DNA from: Agromyces humatus
Lineage (GTDB): Bacteria; Actinomycetota; Actinomycetes; Actinomycetales; Microbacteriaceae
Length of the DNA: 64,000 bases
Assembly: GCF_021228295.1 (NCBI RefSeq)
Contig: NZ_JAJQPD010000003.1
Coordinates: 62,001 to 126,000, forward strand
Reading direction: 5' to 3'
Shown here one piece after another: positions 1-11,021 of the stretch (positions are counted from its first letter, which is position 1; each line of letters begins with the position of its first letter). The notes beneath the pieces are model-generated. The model ran no database searches. It was not told the DNA's origin and worked only from the letters and a program-made list of their open reading frames with translations. The translations under genes were made by a program, and so were the position numbers.

Positions 1-2
1 AT

Positions 3-518
3 CTCGTGCAATGGAAGCAGTTCCTGAACGAGCTCGCCGCGAACGAGCATGTCGCGACGACACGTCTGAAGGATGCGGCCGACCGTTGGAACCGCATCGA
101 GCCCGACGCGCAGACGACGGAATGGGTTCGCGGCTCCGCCGGCCAACTTCGCTCGCCGGTCGAACAAGTGAGTGGCTTGTTCGAGGCGCGACTCGACGCC
201 TACCGCGAACTGACCTCGTCGCTGACGTCAGCCGCAATGGCCGACGAGCAGGGCCGATCGGTGCTCGTGAACGGCAACAACGGCACATTGCGCGTGTGGT
301 ATCGAACGCACGGATTGCTCCTGTCGGGCGATGCGCTGCACCGTTATCTTCACCTTCGCGACCTGCTCGAAGGCGTGGCCGACCCCGGCCCTCTACCCCT
401 CGGTGATGCATTGAGGGACGCACGTTCCGCACTGTGCACCGAACTGAAGATCGACCTCGGGGTCCGCCATCCAGATGAGCGCGATGAACCGACGGATGGA
501 GCCCGACGACGGGGCTGA
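3..518 (+). CDS. Hypothetical protein, 5' end cut by window edge
   Basis: This reading frame is open from the first full codon (base 3) to a TGA at 516-518, giving about 171 residues. A GTG at base 6 is the first possible start visible, but the frame has no upstream stop in the window, so the gene probably begins further left. The visible part is rich in Arg, Leu, Asp and Ala, looks largely helical, and has no signal peptide or membrane segment. I do not recognise a family. It is followed by a strong hairpin at 551-592 and faces the convergent cell-wall-binding gene. Function unknown. Confidence 0.6.
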   Translation, partial: LVQWKQFLNELAANEHVATTRLKDAADRWNRIEPDAQTTEWVRGSAGQLRSPVEQVSGLFEARLDAYRELTSSLTSAAMADEQGRSVLVNGNNGTLRVWYRTHGLLLSGDALHRYLHLRDLLEGVADPGPLPLGDALRDARSALCTELKIDLGVRHPDERDEPTDGARRRG

Positions 519-550
519 TCGGACCGTTTCCGGATGGCGCCGCTGCGAAG

Positions 551-592
551 CCGAACGGATGTCCCGGGGCCGCGCCCGGGACATCCGTTCGG
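551..592. terminator. Bidirectional hairpin terminator
   Basis: A perfect 18-bp inverted repeat (551-568 against 575-592) with a 6-base loop lies between two convergent genes. Its stem contains GGATGTCC and GGACATCC, the frequent genomic word noted elsewhere. There is no clear T-tract, as is usual in actinobacteria. It probably terminates transcription from both sides. Confidence 0.75.
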
Positions 593-626
593 TGGCGTTG
601 CGTGTGTTCAGTTCCCCGCAAGCCGA

Positions 627-2606
627 TCAGCCCAGATAGCCCTCGAGCGTCTGGAAGAGAGAGCTGCTGACCACACCTTTGCCGCCGAGCACCACGATGC
701 GGGTGGGGTTCAGCCTCGCCAGTTCCGCGGCCACGGCCGGCGGGATCGAGTTGGCGTGCACGAGCAGCACGGGACCCGCGGTCGTTCCGGCGACCGGTGC
801 GCCCGCGAGTGCGTCGGGGAAGTTCATCCCGCTGGCGACGTACACCGTGCCGACGCCCGCCGCGAAGATCTTCGAGATCGACGCGGCCGTGCCGAACCGG
901 TCGGGGCCGGCCATACGCGTCACCGCGCCCGCGGTGTACTGGTCGAGCGACTGGAACACGGCGCCGCCGACGACGCCGGTGCCGCCGAGCACCACGATGC
1001 GACCCGGGTTCAGCCGATCGAGCTCGGCCGCGATCACCGACGGGATCGAGCCCCGCTGCACGAGCAGCACCGGCCCACTGTCCTTGCCGGCCGCCGCTGC
1101 ACCCGCCAGCGCATCCGGGAAGTTCATCCCGTTCGCCACGTACACCACGCCCACTGCGGGGTCGTAGTTGTTCGACGAGATCGCTGCCGCCGTGCCGAAC
1201 CGATCGAGGCCGGCCAAGCGCGTCACCGTGCCCGCCGTGTACTGGTCGAGCGACTGGAACACGGCATTGCCGACGACGCCCCTGCCGCCGAGCACCACGA
1301 TGCGACCGGGGTTCAGCCGATCGAGCTCGGCCGCGATCACCGACGGGATCGAGCCCCGCTGCACGAGCAGCACCGGCCCACTGTCCTTGCCTGCCGCCGC
1401 TGCACCCGCCAGCGCATCCGGGAAGTTCATCCCGCTCGCCACGTACACCACGCCCACGCCGGGGTCGAAGTTCGCGTTCGAGATCGCGGCCGCGGTCGCG
1501 AATCGGTCGGCACCTGCCCACCGCTCGATCGTCAGAGTCGGATCGGGATCCGGGCCGGGACCGGGGTCAGGGTCAGGGTCAGGGTCAGGGTCAGGACCCG
1601 GACCGGGATCGGGGTCCGGACCGGGATCGGGGTCCGGACCGGGATCGGGGTCCGGACCGGGATCGGGGTCCGGGCCGGGGTCAGGCGCGGACACGACGGT
1701 GAAGCTCAGCCCGCCGATGCCGAACGTGGTTCCTGTCGGGTTGGCGAGACCGCTGGGCACCTTCCACTGGGCGACGCCGGCCGCGTTCGCACCCAGAGAC
1801 CCTGCCGGCCACAGGTAGTCGAAGCCGTTGAACGTCACCGCCCCGAGCGGCCAGGTGCTCGCGTCGATGATCGCCGTCGCGGTACCGGACCGCGAGGCGA
1901 TGCCGTTGTTGGCCTCGTACGAGCTCCACTCGGCGACGTGCACGCCGCCCGCCGAGTCGGTGAACGCGAAGCTCACGCCGTCCACCGGGCGATCGAAGAG
2001 CCACGCCACCCTCAGGGTGTCGCCACCGGCGAGTGCGGCCGAGGAGATGCGCCCGACATTCGTCAGCGACGGCGCGCGCGACAGGTCGACTTCGGTGACG
2101 ACCTCGAAGGTGATGGCGGCCAGATCGGGCAGCGGGCCGGGAACGCCGGTGCCCTCGGTCTTCCAGATGAGGCTTCCGTCGCCGTCGAAGCTGGCGGAGT
2201 GCTTCCAGCCGTCCCACGCGACCGTGAACCCGTCGAGCGTGAACATTCCGCGCGGCCAGGTCGGGTCATCCACGTGCCCGACGGCTTCTCCGGTCAGTTC
2301 TCCGGGCGGCAGGCCCTCGACCGCCTCATCCGCCAGGTTGCCGTTCCACGTGACCTGCTGCTGTCCGCCGAGAGCATCGCTGAAGTGGAAGCTCACGAAG
2401 TCGACCGGGGCGTCGAACTCCCAGGCGACGATGACGTCTTCACCGTCCTGCACCACCGGCGTGGTCACCTGCGCCGACACGAGCGAGGGGACGGGCGAAT
2501 CGACGGCGACAGCGGGAGGCGGCTGCCACAGTGCGAGCGAGGTGGCGGCCAAGAGGACGAATGCGGTGAAGGCACTCGTGGTCAGTCTGCGGCGTTTCAC
2601 AGTCAT
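627..2606 (-). CDS. Secreted cell-wall-binding repeat protein (CW_binding_2)
   Basis: The 659-residue protein has a clear signal peptide (basic start, hydrophobic core, Ala-rich cleavage region near residue 34). Two related modules of about 130 residues follow, each with a WPxGxxTxxGF-like segment. A Pro-Asp-Gly linker (about residues 305-353) leads to three tandem C-terminal modules of about 95 residues. Each module carries the R.AG.DRF.TA...S, VYVA.G.NFPDALAG and IVVLGG.GVV signatures of the CW_binding_2 family (PF04122). By analogy with that family, the C-terminus attaches the protein to the cell wall and the N-terminal part is the exposed module. Modules 1 and 2 are almost identical in DNA. 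Its ligand is unknown. It sits alone between convergent and same-strand neighbours, so no partner is suggested. Confidence 0.88.
   Translation of the reverse strand: MTVKRRRLTTSAFTAFVLLAATSLALWQPPPAVAVDSPVPSLVSAQVTTPVVQDGEDVIVAWEFDAPVDFVSFHFSDALGGQQQVTWNGNLADEAVEGLPPGELTGEAVGHVDDPTWPRGMFTLDGFTVAWDGWKHSASFDGDGSLIWKTEGTGVPGPLPDLAAITFEVVTEVDLSRAPSLTNVGRISSAALAGGDTLRVAWLFDRPVDGVSFAFTDSAGGVHVAEWSSYEANNGIASRSGTATAIIDASTWPLGAVTFNGFDYLWPAGSLGANAAGVAQWKVPSGLANPTGTTFGIGGLSFTVVSAPDPGPDPDPGPDPDPGPDPDPGPDPDPGPGPDPDPDPDPDPGPGPDPDPTLTIERWAGADRFATAAAISNANFDPGVGVVYVASGMNFPDALAGAAAAGKDSGPVLLVQRGSIPSVIAAELDRLNPGRIVVLGGRGVVGNAVFQSLDQYTAGTVTRLAGLDRFGTAAAISSNNYDPAVGVVYVANGMNFPDALAGAAAAGKDSGPVLLVQRGSIPSVIAAELDRLNPGRIVVLGGTGVVGGAVFQSLDQYTAGAVTRMAGPDRFGTAASISKIFAAGVGTVYVASGMNFPDALAGAPVAGTTAGPVLLVHANSIPPAVAAELARLNPTRIVVLGGKGVVSSSLFQTLEGYLG
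1540..1682. repeat. Short tandem repeats encoding the Pro-Asp-Gly linker
   Basis: Two simple repeat blocks lie side by side: about five copies of a 6-bp GGGTCA-like unit, then about four copies of an 18-bp unit (GGACCGGGATCGGGGTCC-like). All units are multiples of 3, so copy-number changes alter the linker length without shifting the frame. The block lies wholly within the cell-wall-binding protein gene. Confidence 0.85.
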
Positions 2607-2731
2607 GAGAAATCCTTGATTTGCCTCTTCTCAGGGTACGAACCTGAGGGCTCACCGCCGATCCCCAGTTCAGGGCACGCCCGCCGATCGCAGGCCGTCG
2701 TGGCCGCGACATCCGCCGGTCATTCGCGCCG

Positions 2732-3781
2732 TCAGGGGCGCAGCAGCACCTTGATCGCGCGGCGCTCGTCCATGGCGGCGTACGCCGCGGCGGCGTCGCG
2801 GAGCGGCAGCTCGAGATCGAACACCCGGCCCGGCGCAATCGCTCCCGACCGCACGTCGGGCAGCAGCTCGTCGATGTACCCGCGCACCGGTGCGACGCCC
2901 CCGTTGACCCCGACGTTGCGGTTGAAGAGCGGCCGCACGGGCAACTCGGGCCCGCCGTTCGGCGCCCCGACGTACCCGACCATGCCGCCCGGGCGGGTCG
3001 AGCGGATCGCCTGGTCCATGGACTCCTTCGAGCCCACGCATTCGAGCACCCGGTCGGCGCCGATGCCGCCGGTGATCTCCTGCACGGCCGTGATGCCGAC
3101 GTTGCCGCGCTCGGCCACGATGTGCGTCGCGCCGAAATCACGGGCGAGCTCCTGTCGTTGCGGATGCCGCGACATGGCGATGATCGTCGACGCGCCGAGC
3201 CGTCGCGCCGCGATGATCGCGCAGAGGCCGACCGCACCGTCGCCCACGACGGCGACCGAGTCGCCCGGACCGACCCCGGCCGACACGGCGGCGTGGTGGC
3301 CGGTGCCCATCACGTCGGAGAGGGCGAGCAGTCCGGGGACCTCGTCGTCGCCGACGGGACCGGGCACGACGACGAGGGTGCCGTCGGCGAGCGGCACGCG
3401 CACCCGCTCCCCCTGCCCGCCGTCGGCGAAGCCGCCCAACCGGTCGTCGGCGCCCCACCAACCTCCGTGCAGGCACGACGTCGACACCCCGTTGCGGCAG
3501 TTGATGCACGTGTTGTCGCACACGTAGAACGGGGCGATCACGAAGTCGCCCACGGCGACGTGCTGCACGCCCTCGCCGACCGCCTCGACCACGCCGACGA
3601 ACTCGTGCCCGATGCGGTGCGGTGCGCGCGTCGGCGTGACTCCTCGATACGGCCACAGGTCGGAGCCGCACACGCACGCCGCGACGACCCTCACGATCGC
3701 ATCGCCACCGGTCGACAGCACGGGGTCGGGCACGGTTTCGACACGGATGTCGCGGGCGGCGTGAATGACGGTGGCGCGCAT
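2732..3781 (-). CDS. Zinc-dependent alcohol dehydrogenase (MDR superfamily)
   Basis: This is a 349-residue medium-chain dehydrogenase/reductase of normal family length. The N-terminal catalytic domain has the first zinc cysteine (ACVCGSD), the GHEFVGVVEAVG motif and a C.N.C..C.......C cluster (CDNTCINCRNG.STSC) for a structural zinc. The Rossmann domain carries VVGDGAVG and a Q/A-rich NAD(P)-binding region. It would oxidise an alcohol or reduce an aldehyde with NAD(P); the substrate cannot be read from the sequence. ATG at 3781 is the natural start. It appears monocistronic: upstream lies a palindromic repeat (3806-3891) and then the same-strand esterase. Confidence 0.9.
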   Translation of the reverse strand: MRATVIHAARDIRVETVPDPVLSTGGDAIVRVVAACVCGSDLWPYRGVTPTRAPHRIGHEFVGVVEAVGEGVQHVAVGDFVIAPFYVCDNTCINCRNGVSTSCLHGGWWGADDRLGGFADGGQGERVRVPLADGTLVVVPGPVGDDEVPGLLALSDVMGTGHHAAVSAGVGPGDSVAVVGDGAVGLCAIIAARRLGASTIIAMSRHPQRQELARDFGATHIVAERGNVGITAVQEITGGIGADRVLECVGSKESMDQAIRSTRPGGMVGYVGAPNGGPELPVRPLFNRNVGVNGGVAPVRGYIDELLPDVRSGAIAPGRVFDLELPLRDAAAAYAAMDERRAIKVLLRP

Positions 3782-3805
3782 GGTTCGAGCCTACGGCGGC
3801 CACCG

Positions 3806-3891
3806 CTGGTCGAGTAGTGAGCGCAGCGAGTGTATCGAGACCCGGTGTCGCGTGATCTCGATACGGCCCTGCCGGGCCGACTCGACCGACG
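3806..3891. repeat. REP-like palindromic element (family A), intergenic copy
   Basis: Two oppositely oriented arms are separated by a short spacer. The left arm (3806-3843) contains GGTCGAGTAG and TATCGAGACC. The right arm (3855-3891) contains GATCTCGATACGG and ACTCGACCGA. Each arm carries its own variable mini-palindrome in the middle, e.g. GGCCC-TGCC-GGGCC. It lies between the esterase stop and the dehydrogenase start, and the same head and tail words recur at 31825-31908 and 59853-59940. Confidence 0.85.
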
Positions 3892-3897
3892 CGCGCC

Positions 3898-5472
3898 TCA
3901 CACGTGCGGCACGAACGCCTGCCACGCGAGCCGTTTCTCGCGCCGCGGGTCGAGTTCCACGTGGTCGACGCGGTCGAAGACGAGGGTGCGCCGGGTCGCC
4001 TCGTCGTACGCCGGCCAGTCGTCGAGCGGCGCGCCGGATGTCGCGAACGCGACCCAGTGACCCTGCATGCGCCGCCCGACCTCGCGGAACATGCGCCGCC
4101 CGCCGAGCAGCGTGAGGCCGACGCCGGTCGGGTTGTCGAACTTCTCGAAGAGCGCGAAGAGCTCGAGGCCGTGCGTCGCGTCGAGGCCGAGCAGTCGCGG
4201 CATGCGCGGGGCCGCATCGAAGCGGTACATGAACACCGGCGAGAACCTCGAGTGCCGCTCGGCCAACTTCACCGTCGGGAACCAGAACGTGAAGTCACCC
4301 GCGAAGTCGGCCGCCGGGCGACGGTCGGGCAGACCGGGATACTGCCGCTTGATCGCTTTGCGCGCCTTCTTCTTCGTGTTCGCGAAGATCGCCCGGATCC
4401 GAGGTTTGGTCGTGGGCAGGATGCTGATGCGCCCCTCGAAGAGCGACCCCTCGCGGTCGTTCGTGCCGATGATGAGCGGGACTCGGTGCGCAAGGCCGTC
4501 CCGGAATGCGTCGAGCGGGCGGTGCGGCAGGAACTCGCCGTCGATGACGGGCGCGAGACTGATGGTGCCGGGGTTCTCGTCGGGCGTGCGCACGGTGAGC
4601 GCGGTGGTCGCCTCGGCGAGCAGCATCGCGTCGGTTGCGCGGAGCATCGCCGCGGCATCCTCGGGCGATTCGCTGTCGAGGTCGTCGTCATCGACGAGGC
4701 GACTGAGATGCTGCACGTATTCGCCGGCCCACTTCGCCGCGACCTCCGGCAGGTAGACCGCGTTCGCCGGCGAGCTCTGCGAGATCGCGCGCGCGAACAG
4801 CCCCTCCGCGGCGGGCACCGTCAGCAGCGTCGTGACGGCATTCGCGCCCGACGACTCGCCGAACAGCGTCACGTTCCCGGGATCGCCGCCGAACGCACGG
4901 ATGTTGCGGTGCACCCACTCGAGCGCCGCGACCTGGTCGCGCAGCCCGAGATTGCCTTCGAACGGATGCCTCGGCGACGAGTACGCCCGGAAGTCGAGCC
5001 ACCCGAGCGCGCCCAGGCGGTAGTTGAAGCTCACGTAGACGACGCCGTGCCGGCGCACGAGCCGCTCGCCCTGCTGCGGATACTCGCCCGACGAGCCGAC
5101 GCTGTAGGCCCCGCCGTGGATGAACACCATGACGGGTCGGCCGCGGGCCGGGTCATCCGAATCGGCTGGGGCGACCACGTTCACGCTGAGGCAGTCCTCG
5201 CTGCGCGCAAGGCGCGGCGAGGCACCGATGAACTGGCCCCTGCGCTTCTGCGGAGCGACCGGACCATACGCGAAGGCGTCGCGCACGTCGTCCCAGGCGA
5301 GCGCCGGCAGCGGCGCCCGGAAGCGTCGATCGCCGGACGTGTCGGCCGCGTACGGGATGCCCCGCCAGATGCGCACGCCACGTCGCCTCGCGCCCCGCAC
5401 CGCCCCGCGGTCGGTCTCGACGATCGAGTGACCTTCGTCGAGGCGTTGACCGGGGCCCGTGCGCAGCGTCAT
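3898..5472 (-). CDS. Type B carboxylesterase
   Basis: This is a 524-residue alpha/beta hydrolase of the carboxylesterase/cholinesterase family (COesterase), of typical length. I see the EDCLSVNV signature, the oxyanion-hole segment FIHGGAY, the nucleophile elbow GESSG with Ser207, and the histidine motif THGLEL with His434. It hydrolyses carboxylic esters; no signal peptide is visible, so it is probably cytoplasmic. ATG 5472 is chosen because an upstream extension would run through the promoter and start of the divergent MFS gene. The 100-bp gap between the two genes must hold both promoters, which hints that the transporter and esterase may be co-regulated. Confidence 0.9.
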   Translation of the reverse strand: MTLRTGPGQRLDEGHSIVETDRGAVRGARRRGVRIWRGIPYAADTSGDRRFRAPLPALAWDDVRDAFAYGPVAPQKRRGQFIGASPRLARSEDCLSVNVVAPADSDDPARGRPVMVFIHGGAYSVGSSGEYPQQGERLVRRHGVVYVSFNYRLGALGWLDFRAYSSPRHPFEGNLGLRDQVAALEWVHRNIRAFGGDPGNVTLFGESSGANAVTTLLTVPAAEGLFARAISQSSPANAVYLPEVAAKWAGEYVQHLSRLVDDDDLDSESPEDAAAMLRATDAMLLAEATTALTVRTPDENPGTISLAPVIDGEFLPHRPLDAFRDGLAHRVPLIIGTNDREGSLFEGRISILPTTKPRIRAIFANTKKKARKAIKRQYPGLPDRRPAADFAGDFTFWFPTVKLAERHSRFSPVFMYRFDAAPRMPRLLGLDATHGLELFALFEKFDNPTGVGLTLLGGRRMFREVGRRMQGHWVAFATSGAPLDDWPAYDEATRRTLVFDRVDHVELDPRREKRLAWQAFVPHV

Positions 5473-5572
5473 GGCGGCAGGGTACGCCCGGCGGGTGAAA
5501 TGTCGCCACGCCCATGCTCGCGCCCGAATCGCCGATGTCGGTGGTATCCGGCAGGATGCTGGAGTGACGGGC

Positions 5573-6856
5573 ATGAGAGGGTTCTGGGGCGCGCTCCCCA
5601 CCGAGGGGCGTTGGCTGCTGTCGACGGTCGCGATCCAGACGCTCGGCCGGGGGCTGACGCTGCCGTTCACGATCATCTACCTGCACGAGGTGCGGGGCTT
5701 CGATCTCGGCCTCTCGGGCGCGCTGATGAGCCTGATCGCGGTCGTCGGGCTCATCGTGACGGGCCCGGGCGGCACGCTCATCGACCGCTTCGGCGCGCGC
5801 GCGGTGCTGCTCACCGGGCTGACGGCGATGATCGCCGGCTGCACACTGCTCGCATTCGCCACCCACCCCGCGGTCGCCGCGGTCGCGCTCGTGCTGATCG
5901 GCGTGAACTTCGGCGTCTCCTGGCCGGGGTTCAACGCGCTGATCGCCGCCGTGGTCGACGGCGACCTTCGTCTGCAGTACTTCGGCGTCAACTTCGCCCT
6001 CGTCAACCTCGGCATCGGCGTGGGCGGCATCATCGGCGGGTTCTACATCGACGTCGACTCGCCCGAGACCTTCACCGCGATCTTCCTCATCGACGCGATC
6101 AGCTGCCTCGTGCCGGTCGCGTTGCTGCTCGGGCCCCTCCGCCACGTCCGCACCCAGGCCGAGCCCTCCGACGACGCCCCGACGACCGGCGGCTATCGCG
6201 AGATCCTCCGCCGGCCCGCGGTGGTCTGGGTGACGCTGCTCACCTTCATTGCGATGTTCATCGGCTACGGCCAGATGGAGGCCGGGTTCCCGGCCTACGC
6301 GCGGCAGGTGGCCGAGGTCTCGACCCGCGTGATCGGGCTCTCCTTCGCCGTCAACACCGCCGTGATCGTGCTACTGCAGTTCACCGTGCTGAAGTACATC
6401 ACGGGTCGACGTCGCACCCGGGTCATGTGGGTGATGGCGCTCGTGTGGGCGTGCTCGTGGCTGATACTCGGCGCGGCCGGGCTGCTTCCCGATTCGCTCG
6501 CCGCCGCCATCGGCGTGCTGGCCTTCATGGGCGTGTTCGCCTTCGGAGAGACCCTGCTGCAGCCCACGGTGCCCGCGGTGTACAACGACCTCGCCTCCGA
6601 CCACAACCGCGGCCGCTACAACGCGATCAACTCGGCGGCGTTCCAAGGAGGCGCGATCGCCGGACCGATCGCCGCGGGCCTGCTGCTCGATCAAGGACTG
6701 TCCGCGGTGTACATCGGCATCATGGTCGTCGGCTGCATCGGCATCGGCCTGCTGGCCATCGCCCTCGAACGGCGCATTCCGGCGAGCGCGAACGGCGTGC
6801 GCGAACCGTCGGCCGAGCGCGAGCCCGCGCCCGAGCCCGAGCGCGCCGACGACTGA
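5573..6856 (+). CDS. MFS transporter (12-helix type)
   Basis: This 427-residue protein has about 12 hydrophobic segments. The loop between helices 2 and 3 holds GTLIDRFGARAVLL, the usual MFS motif A region. It is a secondary transporter in the plasma membrane; the substrate is unknown, and drug or metabolite efflux is likely. ATG 5573 is preferred because GGAG lies 8 bases upstream; a GTG at 5564 overlaps that site. The C-terminus is a charged Glu/Pro/Arg-rich tail. It is divergent from the carboxylesterase and converges with clpB only 6 bp away. Confidence 0.85.
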   Translation: MRGFWGALPTEGRWLLSTVAIQTLGRGLTLPFTIIYLHEVRGFDLGLSGALMSLIAVVGLIVTGPGGTLIDRFGARAVLLTGLTAMIAGCTLLAFATHPAVAAVALVLIGVNFGVSWPGFNALIAAVVDGDLRLQYFGVNFALVNLGIGVGGIIGGFYIDVDSPETFTAIFLIDAISCLVPVALLLGPLRHVRTQAEPSDDAPTTGGYREILRRPAVVWVTLLTFIAMFIGYGQMEAGFPAYARQVAEVSTRVIGLSFAVNTAVIVLLQFTVLKYITGRRRTRVMWVMALVWACSWLILGAAGLLPDSLAAAIGVLAFMGVFAFGETLLQPTVPAVYNDLASDHNRGRYNAINSAAFQGGAIAGPIAAGLLLDQGLSAVYIGIMVVGCIGIGLLAIALERRIPASANGVREPSAEREPAPEPERADD

Positions 6857-6862
6857 CTCCGC

Positions 6863-9091
<2,229 letters not shown>

Positions 9092-9113
9092 TGGCACTCT
9101 CCCTTCGTTCAAA

Positions 9114-9134
9114 CTTGAGTCTACTCAACTCAAC
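9114..9134. promoter_or_regulatory. HAIR element (HspR operator) for clpB
   Basis: CTTGAGT-N7-ACTCAAC lies 22 bp upstream of the clpB start. It matches the actinobacterial HAIR consensus CTTGAGT-N7-ACTCAAG at 13 of 14 defined positions. HspR, encoded at 30377-30796, is the expected repressor. Confidence 0.88.
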
Positions 9135-9228
9135 TCTGTCGTGTGGGTGGGTATTCCGGGTGTGACGTGCTTCAGCACTTTCTCATATGTTCGTCGGCAA
9201 TGCTTGAAGTCCGACGCTGGGGAGCAGC

Positions 9229-9936
9229 ATGCAGAAGCGCACGAAGATCATCACCATCTCAATCGTCGCCGGAGCGCTCGTGCTCGGCGCCACTGCCGCC
9301 GTAGCCGGCCCGATCATCTACCGCGATCTCATCGTCGGCGAGGCCGACGCCGCACCGTCGGTGACCGCGGCCCCGAGTTCGACGAACGACACCGGGGCGC
9401 ATACTGGGGCATCCGATCTCAGTGGCGACTGGGCCGTCACCGAAGGCTCGTTTTCGGGCTACCGCGTCGACGAGGTGCTGAACGGCACCGACGTCACCGT
9501 CACCGGGCGCACCTCTGATGTCACGGGCACGCTCACCGTCGACGAACTCACGCTCACGAGCGCGTCGCTCGAGGTCGACGTCGCGTCGATCGCGACCGAC
9601 TCGGGTAACCGCGACGAATACTTCCGCTCGAACGCGATGCGCACGGGCGAGTTCCCGACGGCGACCTTCGTGCTCACCGAGCCGGTCGCGGTCGACGCAG
9701 CACCGACGGTCGGCGAGGTGCAGACCGTCCAGGCGACGGGTGAACTCACCCTCGCCGGCGTCACCCGCACCGTCACGGTCGACCTCGAAGCCGTGCTGAA
9801 CGGCGCCGACGGCCAGGTTGCCGGCAGCATTCCCATCACGTTCGCCGACTTCGGTGTCGAAGCGCCGAACCTCGGCTTCGTCTCGGTCGAGCCCGACGGG
9901 TTCGTCGAATTCTCGCTCGTGATCACCCGCCCCTAG
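9229..9936 (+). CDS. YceI-like family protein, membrane-anchored
   Basis: This 235-residue protein has an N-terminal hydrophobic segment (about residues 7-30; signal anchor or signal peptide) and a Ser/Thr/Ala-rich linker. A lipocalin-like YceI domain (PF04264) starts near residue 65. The domain shows the usual landmarks: the V...VTGTLTV strand, [13 protein letters not shown], a FPTATFV strand, and a terminal LGFVSVEPD....FSLVI. YceI proteins bind polyprenyl-type lipids in the periplasm, but the physiological role in actinobacteria is unclear. It ends 1 bp from the convergent AI-2E-type gene and is divergent from clpB. Confidence 0.85.
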   Translation: MQKRTKIITISIVAGALVLGATAAVAGPIIYRDLIVGEADAAPSVTAAPSSTNDTGAHTGASDLSGDWAVTEGSFSGYRVDEVLNGTDVTVTGRTSDVTGTLTVDELTLTSASLEVDVASIATDSGNRDEYFRSNAMRTGEFPTATFVLTEPVAVDAAPTVGEVQTVQATGELTLAGVTRTVTVDLEAVLNGADGQVAGSIPITFADFGVEAPNLGFVSVEPDGFVEFSLVITRP

Positions 9937-9937
9937 T

Positions 9938-11020
9938 TCACCGGCTCCCGTCGCGCACGGGATTCCCCGAGAGTCGGCGCAGGGTCTCGGCGCGATCGTC
10001 GGGTTCCACGAGCAGCGCCCGTACGAGCAGGGTGAGCGGGATCGACAGGATCGCCCCGATCGGCCCGATGACGAAGGCCCAGAAGACGACCGAGAAGAAC
10101 GACAGCGTGAGGCTGAGGTCGACGGCATCGCTCACGAACTTCGGCTGCACGAGCACCTGCAGCGTGACGTTGATCACGCTGTACGCGAGCACGACCACGA
10201 GCGCGAGAGGCCACCCGCCGACCACGAGGGCGAGCACGGCGGGCGGAATGAGGCCGAGCACGAACCCGATGTTCGGCACGAAGTTCGTGACGAACGCGAG
10301 GATCGCCCACACGATCGGGATCGGGATGCCGAGCGCCCAGAGCAGCAGTCCGTCGAGCACCGCCACGATCGCGCCGAACGTCGCGTTCACGACGTAGTAG
10401 CGGCGCACGCCGCCGAAGTAGCCGCGTCCGATGCCGTCGGCGCGGGCATTGCCGAATACCGTGCCGGCGCGGGCGAAGCGCGCGGCATCCGCTGCCATGA
10501 AGATGACGTAGGCGAGCACGAAGAAGAACGCCGTGGCGAGGCCGAGCACGGTGTCGGCGACGGATGCCGCGAATCCGACGAGCGTGCCGGGATCGAGCAG
10601 TGACGACGTCGCATCGGATGCCGCGTCGGAGAGACCCATCGACGCGAGTGTGTCGGCGACGGATGCCGCGGTGGCCTGCAGCTCATCGGCGTAGTCGGGC
10701 AGCAGAGCGACGAACTGCGCCGAGGCGAAGAGCAGCAGTGCGGCGAGCACCGCGAGGATCAGGTACGCGACGACGATCACTGCGGTGGTTGCGACCCAGC
10801 GCGGCCACCCGCGACGTTCGAGCGGATGCCGCACCGGATGGGCGATGATCACGACGACCGCGGCGACCGCGGCGGGCGCCAGCACGTCACGGGCGAGCCA
10901 CACGCCGGCGAACGCGACGACCGCGGCGGCGACGGTGAGGAGCACACGGGTTCCGTGCGCGAGGCCGGCGCGCTGCGTGGGAGCATCGCTCGCGGCATCC
11001 GTCGTCACGTTCCCGCCCAT
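9938..11020 (-). CDS. AI-2E family transporter (permease)
   Basis: This 360-residue integral membrane protein has about eight hydrophobic segments and the family hallmarks (PF01594): a long amphipathic region after the second pair of helices, PIVWAILAFVTNFVPNIGFVLGL, and a C-terminal LQVLVQPKFV segment. Members have been linked to AI-2 export or Na+/H+ antiport, so a substrate cannot be assigned. ATG 11020 lies 1 bp after the stop of the upstream GAP-family gene, so it is the last cistron of the sulfatase/SulP run. Its role there is not obvious. Confidence 0.85.
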   Translation of the reverse strand: MGGNVTTDAASDAPTQRAGLAHGTRVLLTVAAAVVAFAGVWLARDVLAPAAVAAVVVIIAHPVRHPLERRGWPRWVATTAVIVVAYLILAVLAALLLFASAQFVALLPDYADELQATAASVADTLASMGLSDAASDATSSLLDPGTLVGFAASVADTVLGLATAFFFVLAYVIFMAADAARFARAGTVFGNARADGIGRGYFGGVRRYYVVNATFGAIVAVLDGLLLWALGIPIPIVWAILAFVTNFVPNIGFVLGLIPPAVLALVVGGWPLALVVVLAYSVINVTLQVLVQPKFVSDAVDLSLTLSFFSVVFWAFVIGPIGAILSIPLTLLVRALLVEPDDRAETLRRLSGNPVRDGSR

Positions 11021-11021
11021 G

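Noticed and set aside
534..3527. 997-residue open frame on the plus strand across the wall-binding and dehydrogenase genes
   Set aside because: It is antisense to two well-supported genes with signal peptide, repeats and zinc motifs. GC-rich DNA leaves the antisense frame open; its product has no recognisable domain.
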